This document shows positions 13,381 to 24,899 of a stretch of DNA of 64,000 bases, piece after piece; the first letter of the stretch is position 1; every line of letters begins with the position of its first letter. The DNA is from Aphis gossypii (Eukaryota > Arthropoda > Insecta > Hemiptera > Aphididae). Under the pieces are notes generated by a model. That model did no database searches. It saw only the letters and a program-made list of their open reading frames with translations, and was not told the origin of the DNA. Both the position numbers and the translations under genes were made by a program. The stretch spans positions 65,054,806-65,118,805 of the forward strand of contig NC_065531.1 of assembly GCF_020184175.1 (NCBI RefSeq). Reading direction: 5' to 3'.

Positions 13381-14230
13381 AGTATATAAACGTCGCTCGT
13401 TATGTTCACAGGGTCGGAGAGGGTGGTCCTATCACTGTACTATTACTGGCAAGGGAGGTGCAATATGAGTGCTGTCAAGCTGTGACGTGGTGTCGGACAC
13501 GCGAGGACACGCGACTACAAGATAAACAGCTTCGTTAGGCTTTTCACGCGTACGCGAACCACCGGAAAGTTCGTTACCGACGGATATATAATCACGTGGC
13601 CCGAGGACTTGCGATTCCGTATATAGCATTGATGTTATTGGATTTTCGTGATTCATTTTTTTGTTTTTTTTTTTTCCAATAACTTCGAGCTTAAAACACA
13701 ATAATATTATCTCCCCGTCGTCGTTTTCCGCAACAACGATGTTTTCCGTTCGTCTGATAACTAATATTAAATTATTATACACGTCGAAACGATTATTATA
13801 TGGTGTAACGTATGATATTATACCATTGTAATACTCTGCCGCGGTGGTTTGGTTGCCGTCGATTGTTTGCGTCGATCGCTTATGCGACCATTGTCTGCTG
13901 TGTCGGCGGTCGTCGAAATGAACAATTTAATCTCTCCGTCGTGGATTTCCTCTCTACGCTCCATCACAATATCGTTCACACTGCCGGAGAGTGGAGGACT
14001 GCCGCGAACCAAAACCAATGTGATTGCGCCCATTCACTACGCCATGTGTATTATAATAATATAGGCGCGCACGTGGCAAACCACCTGAGGAGACTCAACT
14101 ATTCTTATTATTGTTGCCAGTCGTTGTAATAATAATTATCATCATTATTATTCATCTCACGCGACACGAAACAAAAGAACAACGACTACGTTCGTTATCG
14201 TTCGATTTCTGCCAAAATCGCTACGCTTCT
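13381..14230. promoter_or_regulatory. CpG-rich island, candidate promoter/enhancer or exon region
   Basis: About 850 bp of CpG-rich sequence between very A+T-rich flanks. At its left border TATATAAA (13383-13390) precedes TTCACAG (13405-13411), so either a TATA plus initiator pair, though closer than usual (~25 bp), or a splice acceptor. Reading on from that AG gives 38 open codons beginning VGEGGPITVLLLAREVQYEC before a TAG. The minus strand has a 116-codon frame (13432-13782) and the plus strand a 105-codon frame (13812-14129). Neither shows a domain and they overlap other frames. E-box-like CACGTGGC occurs at both ends (about 13593 and 14070). A regulatory or first-exon role is inference from composition. 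Confidence 0.35.
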
Positions 14231-15869
14231 AAAGGTTAGGTTAAGCCAAATAAAAAAATTCGACTTTAAATCAAACTAACAGAAAACCAGTAAGCAATGC
14301 TAAATAATTTTGTGATCACAGATTATTATTAATTGATTAGGTACTAATTGTCTTGTTTGATCTGAGGTAAATATTTCAATTTCTGAGTGTTATTGCTAAC
14401 GGCTAACACGGGTCGCTATTAAAATGTACATTTTTTTTTAAAAAGAACAAGAAATTGCTAAATAGAAACATTTTTAAGTTTTTAGCATATTATACTTATC
14501 AACTAAATGAAAAAAAAGACTTGTTCGTGAGTTTTTAAATAATTATCGTGTATACCCGTATTGCACAATGTTTGGTTGTAAACTTGTAATACTTGTACTA
14601 AAAAAAAAAAATAAAAAAAAATTATAATTTGAGTTTTATTGAACATGGGATTTACGCTTACACAGTTACATGCACATGGGAAATGCTTATTCTTCCGTCT
14701 TACGTTCACGTTTAAGCGCACATTTAAATGTGACCGTAATTTTAATAATAATATTATACATTAATGTATTATTTCAAACTATGCGAATGTTTGTACGTGC
14801 ATATTATATTTTGCTTAAAAAATGATATCTATGTTTTATGAACTGTACTACACAAATTATGTTATTTAAAAGTCCTTAACATTTGAAAATAGTTATATAA
14901 GACTATTATCATCAACTATAGTAGTTAAATGTTCCATTCCTTAAATAATATTAAACATGATAAATGTATTAATATATTACGATTGGTTGCCACTTGCCGG
15001 ACGACCCTCACATTTTTCGTCGATACTTTTGTATACCAATTACATATGTGTAATAACATTAATCCGAATACTCGGACGACCATTTGTTTTGGCAAGGGTA
15101 TTGAACCGAATACAAATGGAAATGTGACGGTTCGTATTAAAGGACGTTGATTGAAATGGCATTTCAACACTTGTAGTGTCTCGTTGCATGTATAGACATC
15201 ACACGATTTTTTTCCATTACTGAAATGTTTTGCGTGTTATTGAATAGAAGACACGTATCCTTTTATTTATAAAAAAATAAAATCGGTTTTATTTATTTTC
15301 GCAGTTAAACCATCACGCGCGTTGTTTATATTGATGACAGCAAAAACATTTTTTTTTTTTTCAAAAAACGAGATTAAAAAAGGCCTGGGAAAGTAATAAA
15401 AAATGCAATGACATTCGACAAACCAACATGACAAGTATTTCATCATATCTATATATGATTATATAGCATTCGAGTATGTTCATATATATGTATATTGTAT
15501 ATGTGTGGACTGTGAAGTCTAAGTTTTTTTCTGCTGTACAAGCACGTCTGAATTATAATAATTACTATGTTAAATTATTATCGCCCAGGCACAGTGTTGA
15601 GAATGCAAATTAAACCCTCAAGTGAGCGCATACGTATGTAAAGATTCTCAGCGGCTCGGAAAAAGGGGTTCGCACAGTTTCGTGGTAAATCCTATTTGCG
15701 GTGAACGCGACAAACGTCTTATCTTAACTTAGTTACCGAGCCCGACCTAAGAATACGCTGTACTGTTGTATGAAGAGCAAATTAATGCAAACAAAAGTTT
15801 TGTGAGTAAAACAATTTGGAGAATGAGGATATTAAAACGACGAATTACCGCAAGATGATAGTATGTATA
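14231..15869. other. Mixed A+T-rich DNA with a moderately G+C patch
   Basis: A+T-rich, with moderate G+C at 14970-15150 and 15570-15800. The first patch is open on both strands (81 and 73 codons) with no domain. The second ends at AAGTTTTGTGAGTAAAAC, where GTGAGT (15803-15808) would be a donor, but no convincing coding frame precedes it. No gene called. Confidence 0.45.
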
Positions 15870-15916
15870 TTTATTATTATTATTATTATCATTATTGTTA
15901 TTATTATATTATTGTT
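15870..15916. repeat. Imperfect (ATT)n microsatellite
   Basis: An interrupted ATT run of ~47 bp. In frame it encodes a poly-Ile/Leu stretch, which explains the membrane-like look of the 111-codon frame at 15816-16151. Confidence 0.85.
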
Positions 15917-16268
15917 ATTTGTATTTCATATTTTGTTCCGTGACCCCTTACATATACAGATATACATATTACATTTAGGCGCATTTTGGAATGAACCTCG
16001 GGAATTTTCCGACTGCGTAACTTATCCTAGAGCAAATGAAAGTTTACTCGGATGTTTCAGTACCATTGTGATTTATTTTATTACATTAATCGGATTATTA
16101 TTGTACCGTATATATATATTATTGTTATTATTAATTATAATTTATTTTTAATATTTTGCCAACTAAAATAATGTTTGTTTAGAATGGACTGTACTATTCG
16201 TTATGATAAATATGATGTGTAACTAGCATAAATCTAATTAAAAAGTAAATCAAAATAGCCATAAACAG

Positions 16269-16296
16269 TTTTTTTTTTTTTTTTTTTTTTTTTTTT
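16269..16296. repeat. Poly-T tract of 28
   Basis: An uninterrupted run of 28 T, the longest homopolymer in the window. It could be the poly-A tail of a minus-strand retroposed copy, but no insert or target duplication was identified beside it. Confidence 0.85.
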
Positions 16297-18805
16297 ATTA
16301 TTAGCTTTTTGTAAAAACAATTTTAGCTCAACAATTATATAATAAATAGTTTTATATGTATGTATTTATTTTTATGCGAGATCTCTTGGACGGTCGTATC
16401 TAAAATTAAAAAGTAATGTTAAACCTTTTACTGATTACATAAAAAAATAACAACCATGAATATATTTATTTTAAACGGATGTATGCTGGAATAATTATTA
16501 TAACCACATACTTAAATTATTTTTTTCAGAGAATGGTTCTGATATTTTTTTATTGGTTTATCTAAAAAGTATGATAACATTAAATTGTTAGAACTTTTTA
16601 CAGCCACAAAAAATTAATCGAAAAAAAATAAAACAAAAAAGGACACAATGAACAAAAAAAAAAAAAATACAATAGAATGCTCTACTCTCACTCTGCTTGT
16701 GTAGGTAGGTAGTTGAAAATTAAAAATTAACGGGTACTTTTGAATTGCTTTATACAAATAATAAAATTAAAAATAATCATTAGAGAAATTAAATACAAAT
16801 AATAATAAAAAATAAGAATCTAAAATATCTGCGTGGGTATAAATGTTTGTAAATTATTATTATCAGTATATTGTTTTTGGTCGCTATAAACTAGACATTT
16901 TACACGCCAATATGATTGTTTTAAAATATTTATTTATATCTATGTGTATAAACTTATTTTTAACTATTGTCCATTGTATTTTGATGTCTCGGTAATTCTA
17001 TTGTGAATATTGAATACATGTTAATTTTATTTTTAATTGAGAAGATGAAATTTAAGTGCAATATTCAATCTTCAGTAAACTTGATTGGGATACCTGAAGT
17101 GAATATAACCGTGGATATATGGTACCTATTAATTAATATTAATAAGTAATAACCAATAAATAACGAATTCATTTATTAATATACCTATTAATTATTCTTA
17201 TACAGTGCATCTGTACTGTAATAAAAAATAGGCAAATGAGACACTTAATAAATTTGAATGTACCGACTTATGGCAAGAAGAGGAGTATTGCTGAACTCAT
17301 CACATATTCTAGTTTACCACCATTAATAATCCTTACTAGTACATCCTAAAAATATAATTGTGTCTAGTGTGTGATTCCGGACGTATATAATAGCTAAGAA
17401 AAAATTAACAATGAGGCACAATATTATTATTTACTGTAATACTTGAGAATGGATCGAGATATGTATTCGTTTTCGATGACTTATTAATATTTTGATCAAC
17501 ACTTCATATTAGTTATTAATTCGTTGTTTATTTGACCGGGTGTTATACAAATATATACAATATTACTACTGTTAATAATTATTATTATTAACACTACCTG
17601 TATCGAGTATTGTAAATTTGGTAACCATTATATTCCAAAAAACCGATGGGGGTGGTATGAGTTTTTTTTAATTTTCTGTCAGTATGTGCATAATTTCCTC
17701 TACATACGACACATTTGTGTTTATAAAATCAAAAATTATTTAACTAAAACAATAACTCTTTACATAAATGTACTTGTTTTTATTATTATATAGTTTACAA
17801 TGATTCCTTTACTTATATGTTGCTAAAACGTTATTGAAATCTAAAATGAATGATCATAGCACACATTCATAACTAATGCAAATCAATAAAATTTAGTCAA
17901 TTTAATGGATTTAACCATCCAAATGAGAGCTTTAAGCTTAACGGTATTATTTTACATTATTACGCGTAAATATGTATAGCTATAACTTGTATTAATCTGG
18001 GTGAAAAAAATATAATGTGTTTTGTGATGAAACGCATCGCACATTTGCACATAATAAAGTCCTACTTAGGTTAGCACTGAGTTCAAAATTTTCTATTACA
18101 TTTCTTAAAGTTTTATGATTTTTAGTGATTATTTAATTTACATAGCCAGTAAACGATGCACATAACGTTTTAATTAAGTTAATATTTCTAATAATAATAA
18201 TATATATAATTATTACTATTATTTATATAATTTAAGACTGATACTATAATTATTGAGATATAATTCTATAGGTATGTAATAAAGTTTTAACGTATGGAGT
18301 TATTGTTATATTGTAAATTGTACAACTAATTGTATAATAATAAAATTTTTTAGACTATATGAATACAGATAAATAGGTACATAACTGATAAATTATATAA
18401 TTATTTTATCATAATATATTAATTATTTAAACAGACAAGAAACAATGTATTATATTATACATAGGTATACCTATTTTATACTTAGAAACTTTTAAAAATT
18501 TATATTGGCAGTAGTGGAGTGTTCATTAATTTCTTTTTAGGTAAAATAAAAATTAAGAAACTTTAAAGTACCTTACAATTGATACATTATTGAATACATT
18601 AGTTGTAATAGTGTATTCTATCATGTACCTAAGTTCGTGGAAGTTGATAATGTTTTTATTAAATTAAACGTTATAGGTATTTTAGTTTATAAATATATTT
18701 TTTTTACTATATGTTTGGTTTTAGTTTTTTATAAGCAAAAAAAAAAAAACAAAAGAAGTTTTAACTTTATATAATACCTCTCAAATATATTTAATTTAAT
18801 TTTAG
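16297..18805. other. A+T-rich DNA, no gene seen
   Basis: Uniformly A+T-rich with poly-A runs near 16650 and 18740 and several TAATAATA stretches. No frame longer than chance and no recognised element. Confidence 0.6.
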
Positions 18806-18985
18806 GCGATATTATTTTGGCGAATAGCCCTGCGTGCAACCAGAGGTAAAATCGTGTTTTACGTTTTGAATTTTTGCCAACTCATCCCTTGGTCACCCAC
18901 GAACGTTAACCTAGTTCTGGATAGGACAATTCATCGTTGTAGAGGTATACATTGCAACCGATGGCTTACCCTAGACAATTTATGA
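18806..18985 (+). other. Candidate exon or coding remnant, 59 open codons after a splice acceptor
   Basis: A TTTAATTTTAG acceptor-like sequence ends at 18805, and its TAG is also the upstream stop of the frame. Immediately after it a frame runs 59 codons to TGA (18983-18985). It begins AILFWRIALRATRGKIVFYV and later reads LVLDRTIHRCRGIHCNRWLT, with Trp, Cys, His and Pro throughout and no simple repeats. The open frame coincides with a patch of higher G+C. Possible internal donors are AGAG|GTAAAA (GT at 18846) and GTAGAG|GTATAC (near 18942), so it could be a short internal exon or a last exon ending at the TGA. No obvious poly-A signal lies close after the stop; AATAAA-like words begin near 19137. 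Protein not recognised; it may equally be a decayed transposon fragment. Confidence 0.25.
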
Positions 18986-19002
18986 GCTTATGTTAAACAT
19001 TT

Positions 19003-19026
19003 CGGGTATAATATAATATATACCCG
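19003..19026. repeat. Perfect 8-bp-stem hairpin
   Basis: CGGGTATA and its exact complement TATACCCG are separated by an 8-base AT spacer, 20 bases after the stop of the open frame at 18806-18985. Too short for a microRNA precursor. Confidence 0.6.
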
Positions 19027-20873
19027 TAAAACTAATTAAAACAGTTCCGTTTAATGAAATGCTTATACAAATACAAACCGCAGAGATATGTGGTTTTTGA
19101 TTTGTAGTATACATTATTATTTTCATTGTTGAAAAAATAAATGTATGAAAAATAAAAATAATAATAAATAAAAACAAACCTAAAGCGCTTATACGATTTC
19201 TATTTAGATGTATATAATATGATGGCCAGAAATACTTTCAAACTCAACTCATTTCACTGATAAACGTTTACTGTTGTTGTAATATTTTTTGCAGTGTCTG
19301 ACATATTTTCAAGATATATATTTTTCTACGTTTTATCGTAGACACACTATTTTTCAGAGAAAGCTTTGTGACAGTATAATAATTTTTGATTTCGTAGAAT
19401 TGCTTCTAAATGGTTTTCGTACTTTTTAAGTTCATCTGTCGTTTTAAACTTTTGCTCCACACCGTTTACGGATAGGTGATGTTTCTTTCTATATCGCATC
19501 CGATTGATTTTACCAACTTATAACTAAGACACTTATAAGGACCAGATTTATTTTTGTATCATTTATAAAGTTTCCATCTGCTATGATTTTACTTTTTATT
19601 TGGACTTGTTTATTCCAAAATATGTTTACTAATATATGATATGAGTAGGATTAAAATTACAGTAAATAGTTAATAAATACATAAATAATATCTACGAATA
19701 GAATAATACGATTTAGAATATTTTAGTAAAGTTTAATATTAATATAAATAAAAAAATCTAATTTTGAGTTAACATTTTATAGTAGAAAGGTATAATGTAG
19801 TTAATTAAAAAAATGTATGTATATATTATTACAAATATTTATTGTTAAAAAAAAAAACATGAGTATATTCTATTAAAAAAATAAAAAAATAAATAAATAA
19901 ATAAACAAACAAATCGATACTGTAAATTGTGGACTGATTAGATAAATAACTATAAAATAAAATAAACTATTATTATTTTGTTGTTAATATTCCTCATTTC
20001 TTAATTTGAATTCGTTATTTTAAGCAGATACCTAATACATGTGCTGTTTCACAGAGTTATACCTTAATGGAACTGTTTATAATCGCTAGTTGAGTAATGC
20101 ATATTATAATACTATACGTACGAGTCGTTTATTAGATTTTCGTGGATGGGACCATTTGATTAAAAATTACTTGGCATAATGCAATTCATAATCATGTTTT
20201 AATATTACGATTATATCAGTTCTCGTATTGTTGTACAAACTATACGCCATTACAATCTATTTTACATTATAAGCAACACTACCGAGTAAAGTATTAATCA
20301 CGGGTGTGCTAACGGAAAAGGGAACACAACGTGTTTAATGCACACAGTGTATAAATAAGACAGGGAGGATTCATAATTTAATTATTACCAAATGAAAAAT
20401 GTCTGTCGGCTCTGAAATAATGATAACATTTTTAAAATCTTTCAGTTGTTTTATTTTGAGTATTGTACATCAATATTATATATCATGATATATATAGTAT
20501 ATACTTGTAGATCAGTGGGTGAAAATTAAAAGTGTGAGATTATTTGAACTTATTTACTTTTTGGTTAGTAATGACAATTCGTGTAATTCTATAATAATAG
20601 AGTACCTGTTTTATCAATACACTCGAATGATGTTAAATTAGTTAGCTTATTGTTTATATCGACGATATGATATTTTTTTTATTTTATTTTATTTTTTTAT
20701 CACTAGTATACTTATCGATTGAAAAAAATCACTGGAATTCAATTATATTTTTTACAGAGGTTTCTAGTATACGGGATGTTGACAAATTAACTATTTTTTT
20801 TTCTGTAAAACTGTCGGATGTTATAACTGAAAGCTTTCACGAAAACAAATACATATATATGTATTATAGTTAG
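19027..20873. other. A+T-rich DNA, no gene seen
   Basis: A+T-rich with an AAAT/AAAC tetranucleotide run near 19880-19915. The 68-codon frame at 20667-20873 starts in a T-rich tract and looks spurious. Nothing else recognised. Confidence 0.55.
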
Positions 20874-20990
20874 GTATGTCCCGCTGGACTATGACCAGAC
20901 ACGTTTCTGCCTAACGAACCCAGCATTCGTTGAGGTGTCGCGTCATTCCCGCGGGCCACCCTGTCGGACCCACACGCCGTGACCGACGAG
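20874..20990 (+). other. Isolated G+C-rich patch; candidate 61-nt exon with weak phosphatase-like motif
   Basis: About 115 bp of high G+C in AT-rich DNA. After an AG at 20872-20873, frame TAT-GTC-CCG reads YVPLDYDQTRFCLTNPAFVE (20 codons) up to a possible donor GAG|GTGTCG (GT at 20935). If the donor is ignored the frame continues to TGA at about 20981. The piece resembles the N-terminal strand of classical protein tyrosine phosphatase domains, where an Arg-Tyr pair is followed by a Pro/Asp and then Asp-x-Thr/Ser-Arg-Val-x-Leu. Here Val is Phe and the Arg-Tyr to Asp spacing is short. The catalytic HCxxGxxR motif is not seen in the window. The patch lies 50 bp from a transposon end. The similarity covers about a dozen residues and could be chance. 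Confidence 0.14.
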
Positions 20991-21023
20991 AATTCGATAA
21001 ATATACATAACATATTATTATTA

Positions 21024-21571
21024 TACGGAGTGATCTATTTAACGCATCTAACACACTCATTATTTTAGAAAATACTAAGGTTTTAAAAAATTTTAACAAA
21101 GGTTAATACACACATTTTAAATTGTTACAAAACAAGATTTTTTTTTTTTTTAAAAAAAAGATATTTTTTGTCGTTATCATTAATTGTGAAGTTAACACTT
21201 TTTTGAAAAACAAAATAATTTTTTATTTCTATATCAGAAGCAGAATATTATTCGAAGTATTTTGATGTACCTATAAAAATTGAGTCTTGGACTAGCAATT
21301 TATAAGTATTAAAAATGTTTTGACTGTTGTATAGTCACTCCATTCCGCTGGTAACAATTTTAAATAGTTCAGTAAAGGTCTTAAACTACTTTTCCAAAAT
21401 TATTTTTTTATAAATAATTGTACTTAAAAAATATCTTGCTTTGGGATAAACAATTAACAATGCAGATAAATATAAAAATAGCAAAAAAAAAAAATATTTT
21501 TTTTATAATATTATTAAAAATAGTAGTATTGCAATAAAGAATGCCGTGCATTAATTAGATCACCCGATGTA
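21024..21571. mobile_element. Tc1/mariner-like miniature element, TACGGAGTGATC ends (copy 1)
   Basis: The left end TACGGAGTGATCTATTTAAC (21024) is matched at the right, in reverse complement, by TACATCGGGTGATCTAATTA (ending 21571). The terminal TA at both ends suggests TA target duplication, as in Tc1/mariner-type elements. The 548-bp interior is A+T-rich with no transposase frame. An internal block TCGTTATCATTAATTGTG (near 21170) recurs in reverse orientation in the copy at 39315-39661, confirming a dispersed family. Right terminal repeat degraded, so an old copy. Confidence 0.6.
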
Positions 21572-22110
21572 ATGTATTATACCTATATATCATTTACCGT
21601 GTGTCGACCTCACCCTGCTGCCCCGATATAAAGGTTTGGAGTGCGCGGCCGGACCGGCTTCGGGACAATTATCGTTATTATTAATAATAACCGCCACCCA
21701 ACCCGATACGTCATTTATTGTGTAATAATCATATTATATATATATATATATATGTGTAAAATTACTGTTTTATACGAGACGTTTGCGCCAACCCGACGAT
21801 CCGTGAATACTGTGCTGCGTATTATATACCGTCGTCGTCGAACCCCACAGAGCCCGCACCGACGCAAAGTTTTCGAGTTAATACGCCGTATATTGTTTGT
21901 CGAATCGCCGTAAAATATTTTACGCGAAGGGTCGTCGACGACGTATTATTGTATTATATGCACCGCTCTTTTGTCGACGAACCTTCCTATACTCTCCCGT
22001 CGTAATCGAATCACGGGCAAATCGCACCGTAAATCAACCGCCAACGACGACGGCAATGGTGGCGGCGGTATGTATATGTATATGCCGCTTGTCGATCGTT
22101 TCAGTGGTAT
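21572..22110. promoter_or_regulatory. CpG-rich island with TATA-like element
   Basis: Starts about 30 bp after the transposon end at 21571. TATAAAG (21627-21633) sits between G+C-rich blocks, the context of a core promoter, but no clear initiator lies ~30 bp downstream. The island contains repeated GTCGTCG words and frames on both strands. The plus-strand 90-codon frame (21641-21913) is basic (QSPHRRKVFELIRR) and interrupted by an AT tract; none has a recognisable domain. Candidate promoter, first exon or enhancer. Confidence 0.3.
21735..21753. repeat. (TA)n microsatellite
   Basis: About nine TA units inside the CpG-rich island. Confidence 0.8.
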
Positions 22111-22638
22111 AATCGAATCATTATGATAATATATTATCAACAAAATATATTTTATCTCATAAAAAAATAGTATTTAATAACTTAAATGACCGTGTACAAG
22201 TTGCTACTTAATACCTATGTTCTAAATTGTAACGATCTAAATCGAGACCGGCGAATTAATTCCAAATCAGTGCCCATACTACTGTATAAAGTACGGTGTT
22301 TCTCTTTTTGTTGTATATCATTGAAAAACGAATTATGTATTGGAAGGAAATTATACACTATCAAAATATCATTGACAAATACACATTTTTGAAAGCTACG
22401 AGTTTCAAAATTTTATCTGTGGTAGCCATACAATGAAAAAAGCTAACTACAACAACAATATTGACAACATTTAATACCTAAATACTTAAATCGAAAAAAT
22501 GTTTAATTTTAAGTTATTATGTCATAATAAAGAATTAAAATACCACGAAAGATTTAAAAACAAAATTGGAGCCTCATCAGCTAACTTCCTCGTGCTGTAT
22601 CCTGAGTAACGTTAATAGATTAAAGTTCGAAAATTAAC
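22111..22638. other. A+T-rich DNA, no gene seen
   Basis: A 68-codon plus frame at 22186-22392 is of mixed composition (LNCNDLNRDRRINSKSVPIL) but has no splice context or domain. Treated as chance. Confidence 0.5.
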
Positions 22639-22640
22639 TA

Positions 22641-22785
22641 CAGTAGAGTCTCGATTCGATAACTCGAATTTCAAGGGAGGCAAAAATTAATTCGACTTAT
22701 ATATTTTTCGAGTTACAAATATCGCATTGAGTGCATAAGAATTCCATAGGGACGAAAATAAATTCGAGTTATCGAGACTCGATTG
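22641..22785. mobile_element. pogo/Tigger-like miniature inverted-repeat element
   Basis: Left terminus CAGTAGAGTCTCGATTCGAT followed by AACTCGAA. The right terminus, reverse complemented, reads CAATCGAGTCTCGATAACTC followed by GAA. The two ends match except for a 5-base gap and the first few bases. TA flanks both sides (22639-22640 and 22786-22787), the target site used by pogo-like Tc1/mariner elements, and CAGTAGAGTCTCGATT-type ends fit that group. The 145-bp element has no coding capacity, and subterminal TCGAGTT words are repeated inside. The close match of the arms suggests it is younger than the other elements here. Confidence 0.8.
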
Positions 22786-22787
22786 TA

Positions 22788-24899
22788 CCTATAATATACA
22801 ATCAATATACAATATTACATATTATGTAATATGTATAGTGGCAATAATCCATACGACCTTTAAATGAACTCAAGAATCAATTAATAAAATAAGTTTTGGA
22901 AATAAATTCACTCATACCATTACAAACGAAAGTATATTGTATAGATTTTATAGTAATATAATATTGTTTATATATTTCACCACTCCTTACTGTTTTCGTT
23001 TTTGTCAACGTTTGTATTATTTCTGTACTTATATCATATAATATTATTATAGAATGTGTATTCAGAGATTTTTTATTTCATATGTCTTTATAGAACTTAA
23101 AATTTTGTATTCTGAACTTTTCGAGACCTTTGGTTATTTATATATATATATATATATATATATGGGTATTTACATAGGTATATTATGTGAAATAACATAA
23201 TCGACTATCATATATGTGCATCACAACAATATAACCGACATTCTTCAGATTGTTTGACCTAAAAAAAAAAAAAAGTACTAAAAACCAAATAATACATGTA
23301 TTAAAATTTTTGAGAAAAATTATGCTCTAGGAATAATCGCTTTATAATCCAGTCAAAAGAAATATATATTTTATTTTTTTTTACTTACTTGAAACAGTCA
23401 ATACTTAGAAGTATGTTTTTATCTTCCCTCATCTTGCAAAAAACATATGCATCTGAATTCACAATTTTTGCACTATTTTTCGTATGTTATTTGAAATTTT
23501 AGGAATTTCATCACCATAATAATATGCGTTGTAATTTCAAAGGATATTTTTCTCCCTTTTCGTTTGAGTACAATCCATATGAAAAAAAAAATATAAATTT
23601 TTTAAAATCGCATAATATAGTATTTTTATTCTTATTTTATAATATTTAATGTATTTTATTTAAAGATAAAAGTGTTTAACACATGAAATGCATAAATGGG
23701 TTTATATCACTCGCGCATATAAAAGCGTCAATCGTTCAAAATACTTTTAGTGATTTATATATACGCGTGAAATGCTATTCAGACGTAATGTTCTATAGAA
23801 AGAGAACATCATTTAATAATACCACTCGAGCAAAATTATTTGTTGTCGCTGTCGTCGTAAATAATAAATTACACGATAGTACTGCAAATTGATTAATTTT
23901 AAATGCAATTCCGATATTGGCATTGTGAATATTATTCTAAATCTCTATTCGTTAAAATTGCCAATTTGAATCACTATTAGCAGTTTACCTCTTTAATTAG
24001 AAAACATGAAAATTTATACTTAACATTATTTTTGATTTGTCTAACTATGAAACATTTAAAACTGAAAAATTAGACACTCACATAATATATCACAATTTAA
24101 ATTATATTTTTGCTGTAGTAATATCCAATATATTTGAAACGAATCATAATTTCAACAAATACAGAAGATAAATTTATCATTAAATATACAATTAATTATG
24201 TCATTAAATTTACATTTTTCATATATTTTTCGAATGTTATCACCCCACCATTTGTATGTTAAATTAAAAAACTAACTATTTATTTACACATATTGTTATG
24301 GATTTTTAATTATAGTTTATGCACATTTTTAAGATAACGTAGGTACTCATATATTATTATAAAATTATAATTGTTACAAATAAATATTTTTTAGTAAAAC
24401 TTAATAGTTGCGCTGCGAAAATGTTCAATAAATGTGACCACTTATTAATAATATTAGTGATTTGAAATTATTAATCTTAACAGCATGTTAGTATTTATAA
24501 AGTGGTAATATTCAATATTATGAGTAGTTATACTATGCAGTCTAAAAATATGTACAATTAATATTGTGTTTGCCCCTAGAATATTATTTTTAAATATTCT
24601 CATCTCAAATCACTTATCGTTATTATCAGTATTATTATAAGGCTTATTCTTATTCCTATAATTTTTTTCAGAATATTATTAAGTTATATATTTTGTGAAT
24701 GAGAAAAACACGTATCTATAATTAGTATAATATATTCAAATAGAAACTGAATTTAAAACAGACGGTGGTTTTAAACTAATATTATTTGTCAGGATAATAA
24801 ATTCAACCATGTAGTTATATCTATATGAAACAGATAAATATGAAAAAATATATCCACAACTTTCAACCTAGGTACTTTTTATAATATCTTTATATTTTT
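22788..24899. other. A+T-rich DNA, no gene seen
   Basis: A+T-rich throughout. The frame at 23683-23892 is chance-like. A short palindromic run, ATATTACATATTATGTAATA, lies near 22812. Confidence 0.55.
23139..23163. repeat. (TA)n microsatellite
   Basis: About twelve TA units, one of the longest pure TA runs in the window. Confidence 0.85.

Noticed and set aside
13432..14129. 116-codon minus and 105-codon plus frames
   Set aside because: They lie in CpG-rich DNA where stops are rare, overlap other open frames and show no recognisable motif.
15816..16151. 111-codon frame that looks like a membrane protein
   Set aside because: The hydrophobic segments are ATT/TTA microsatellites translated as Ile/Leu; only ~40 codons between them have normal composition.
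16269..16296. Poly-T tract as the tail of a processed retrocopy on the minus strand
   Set aside because: No gene-like sequence or target duplication could be found on the expected side.
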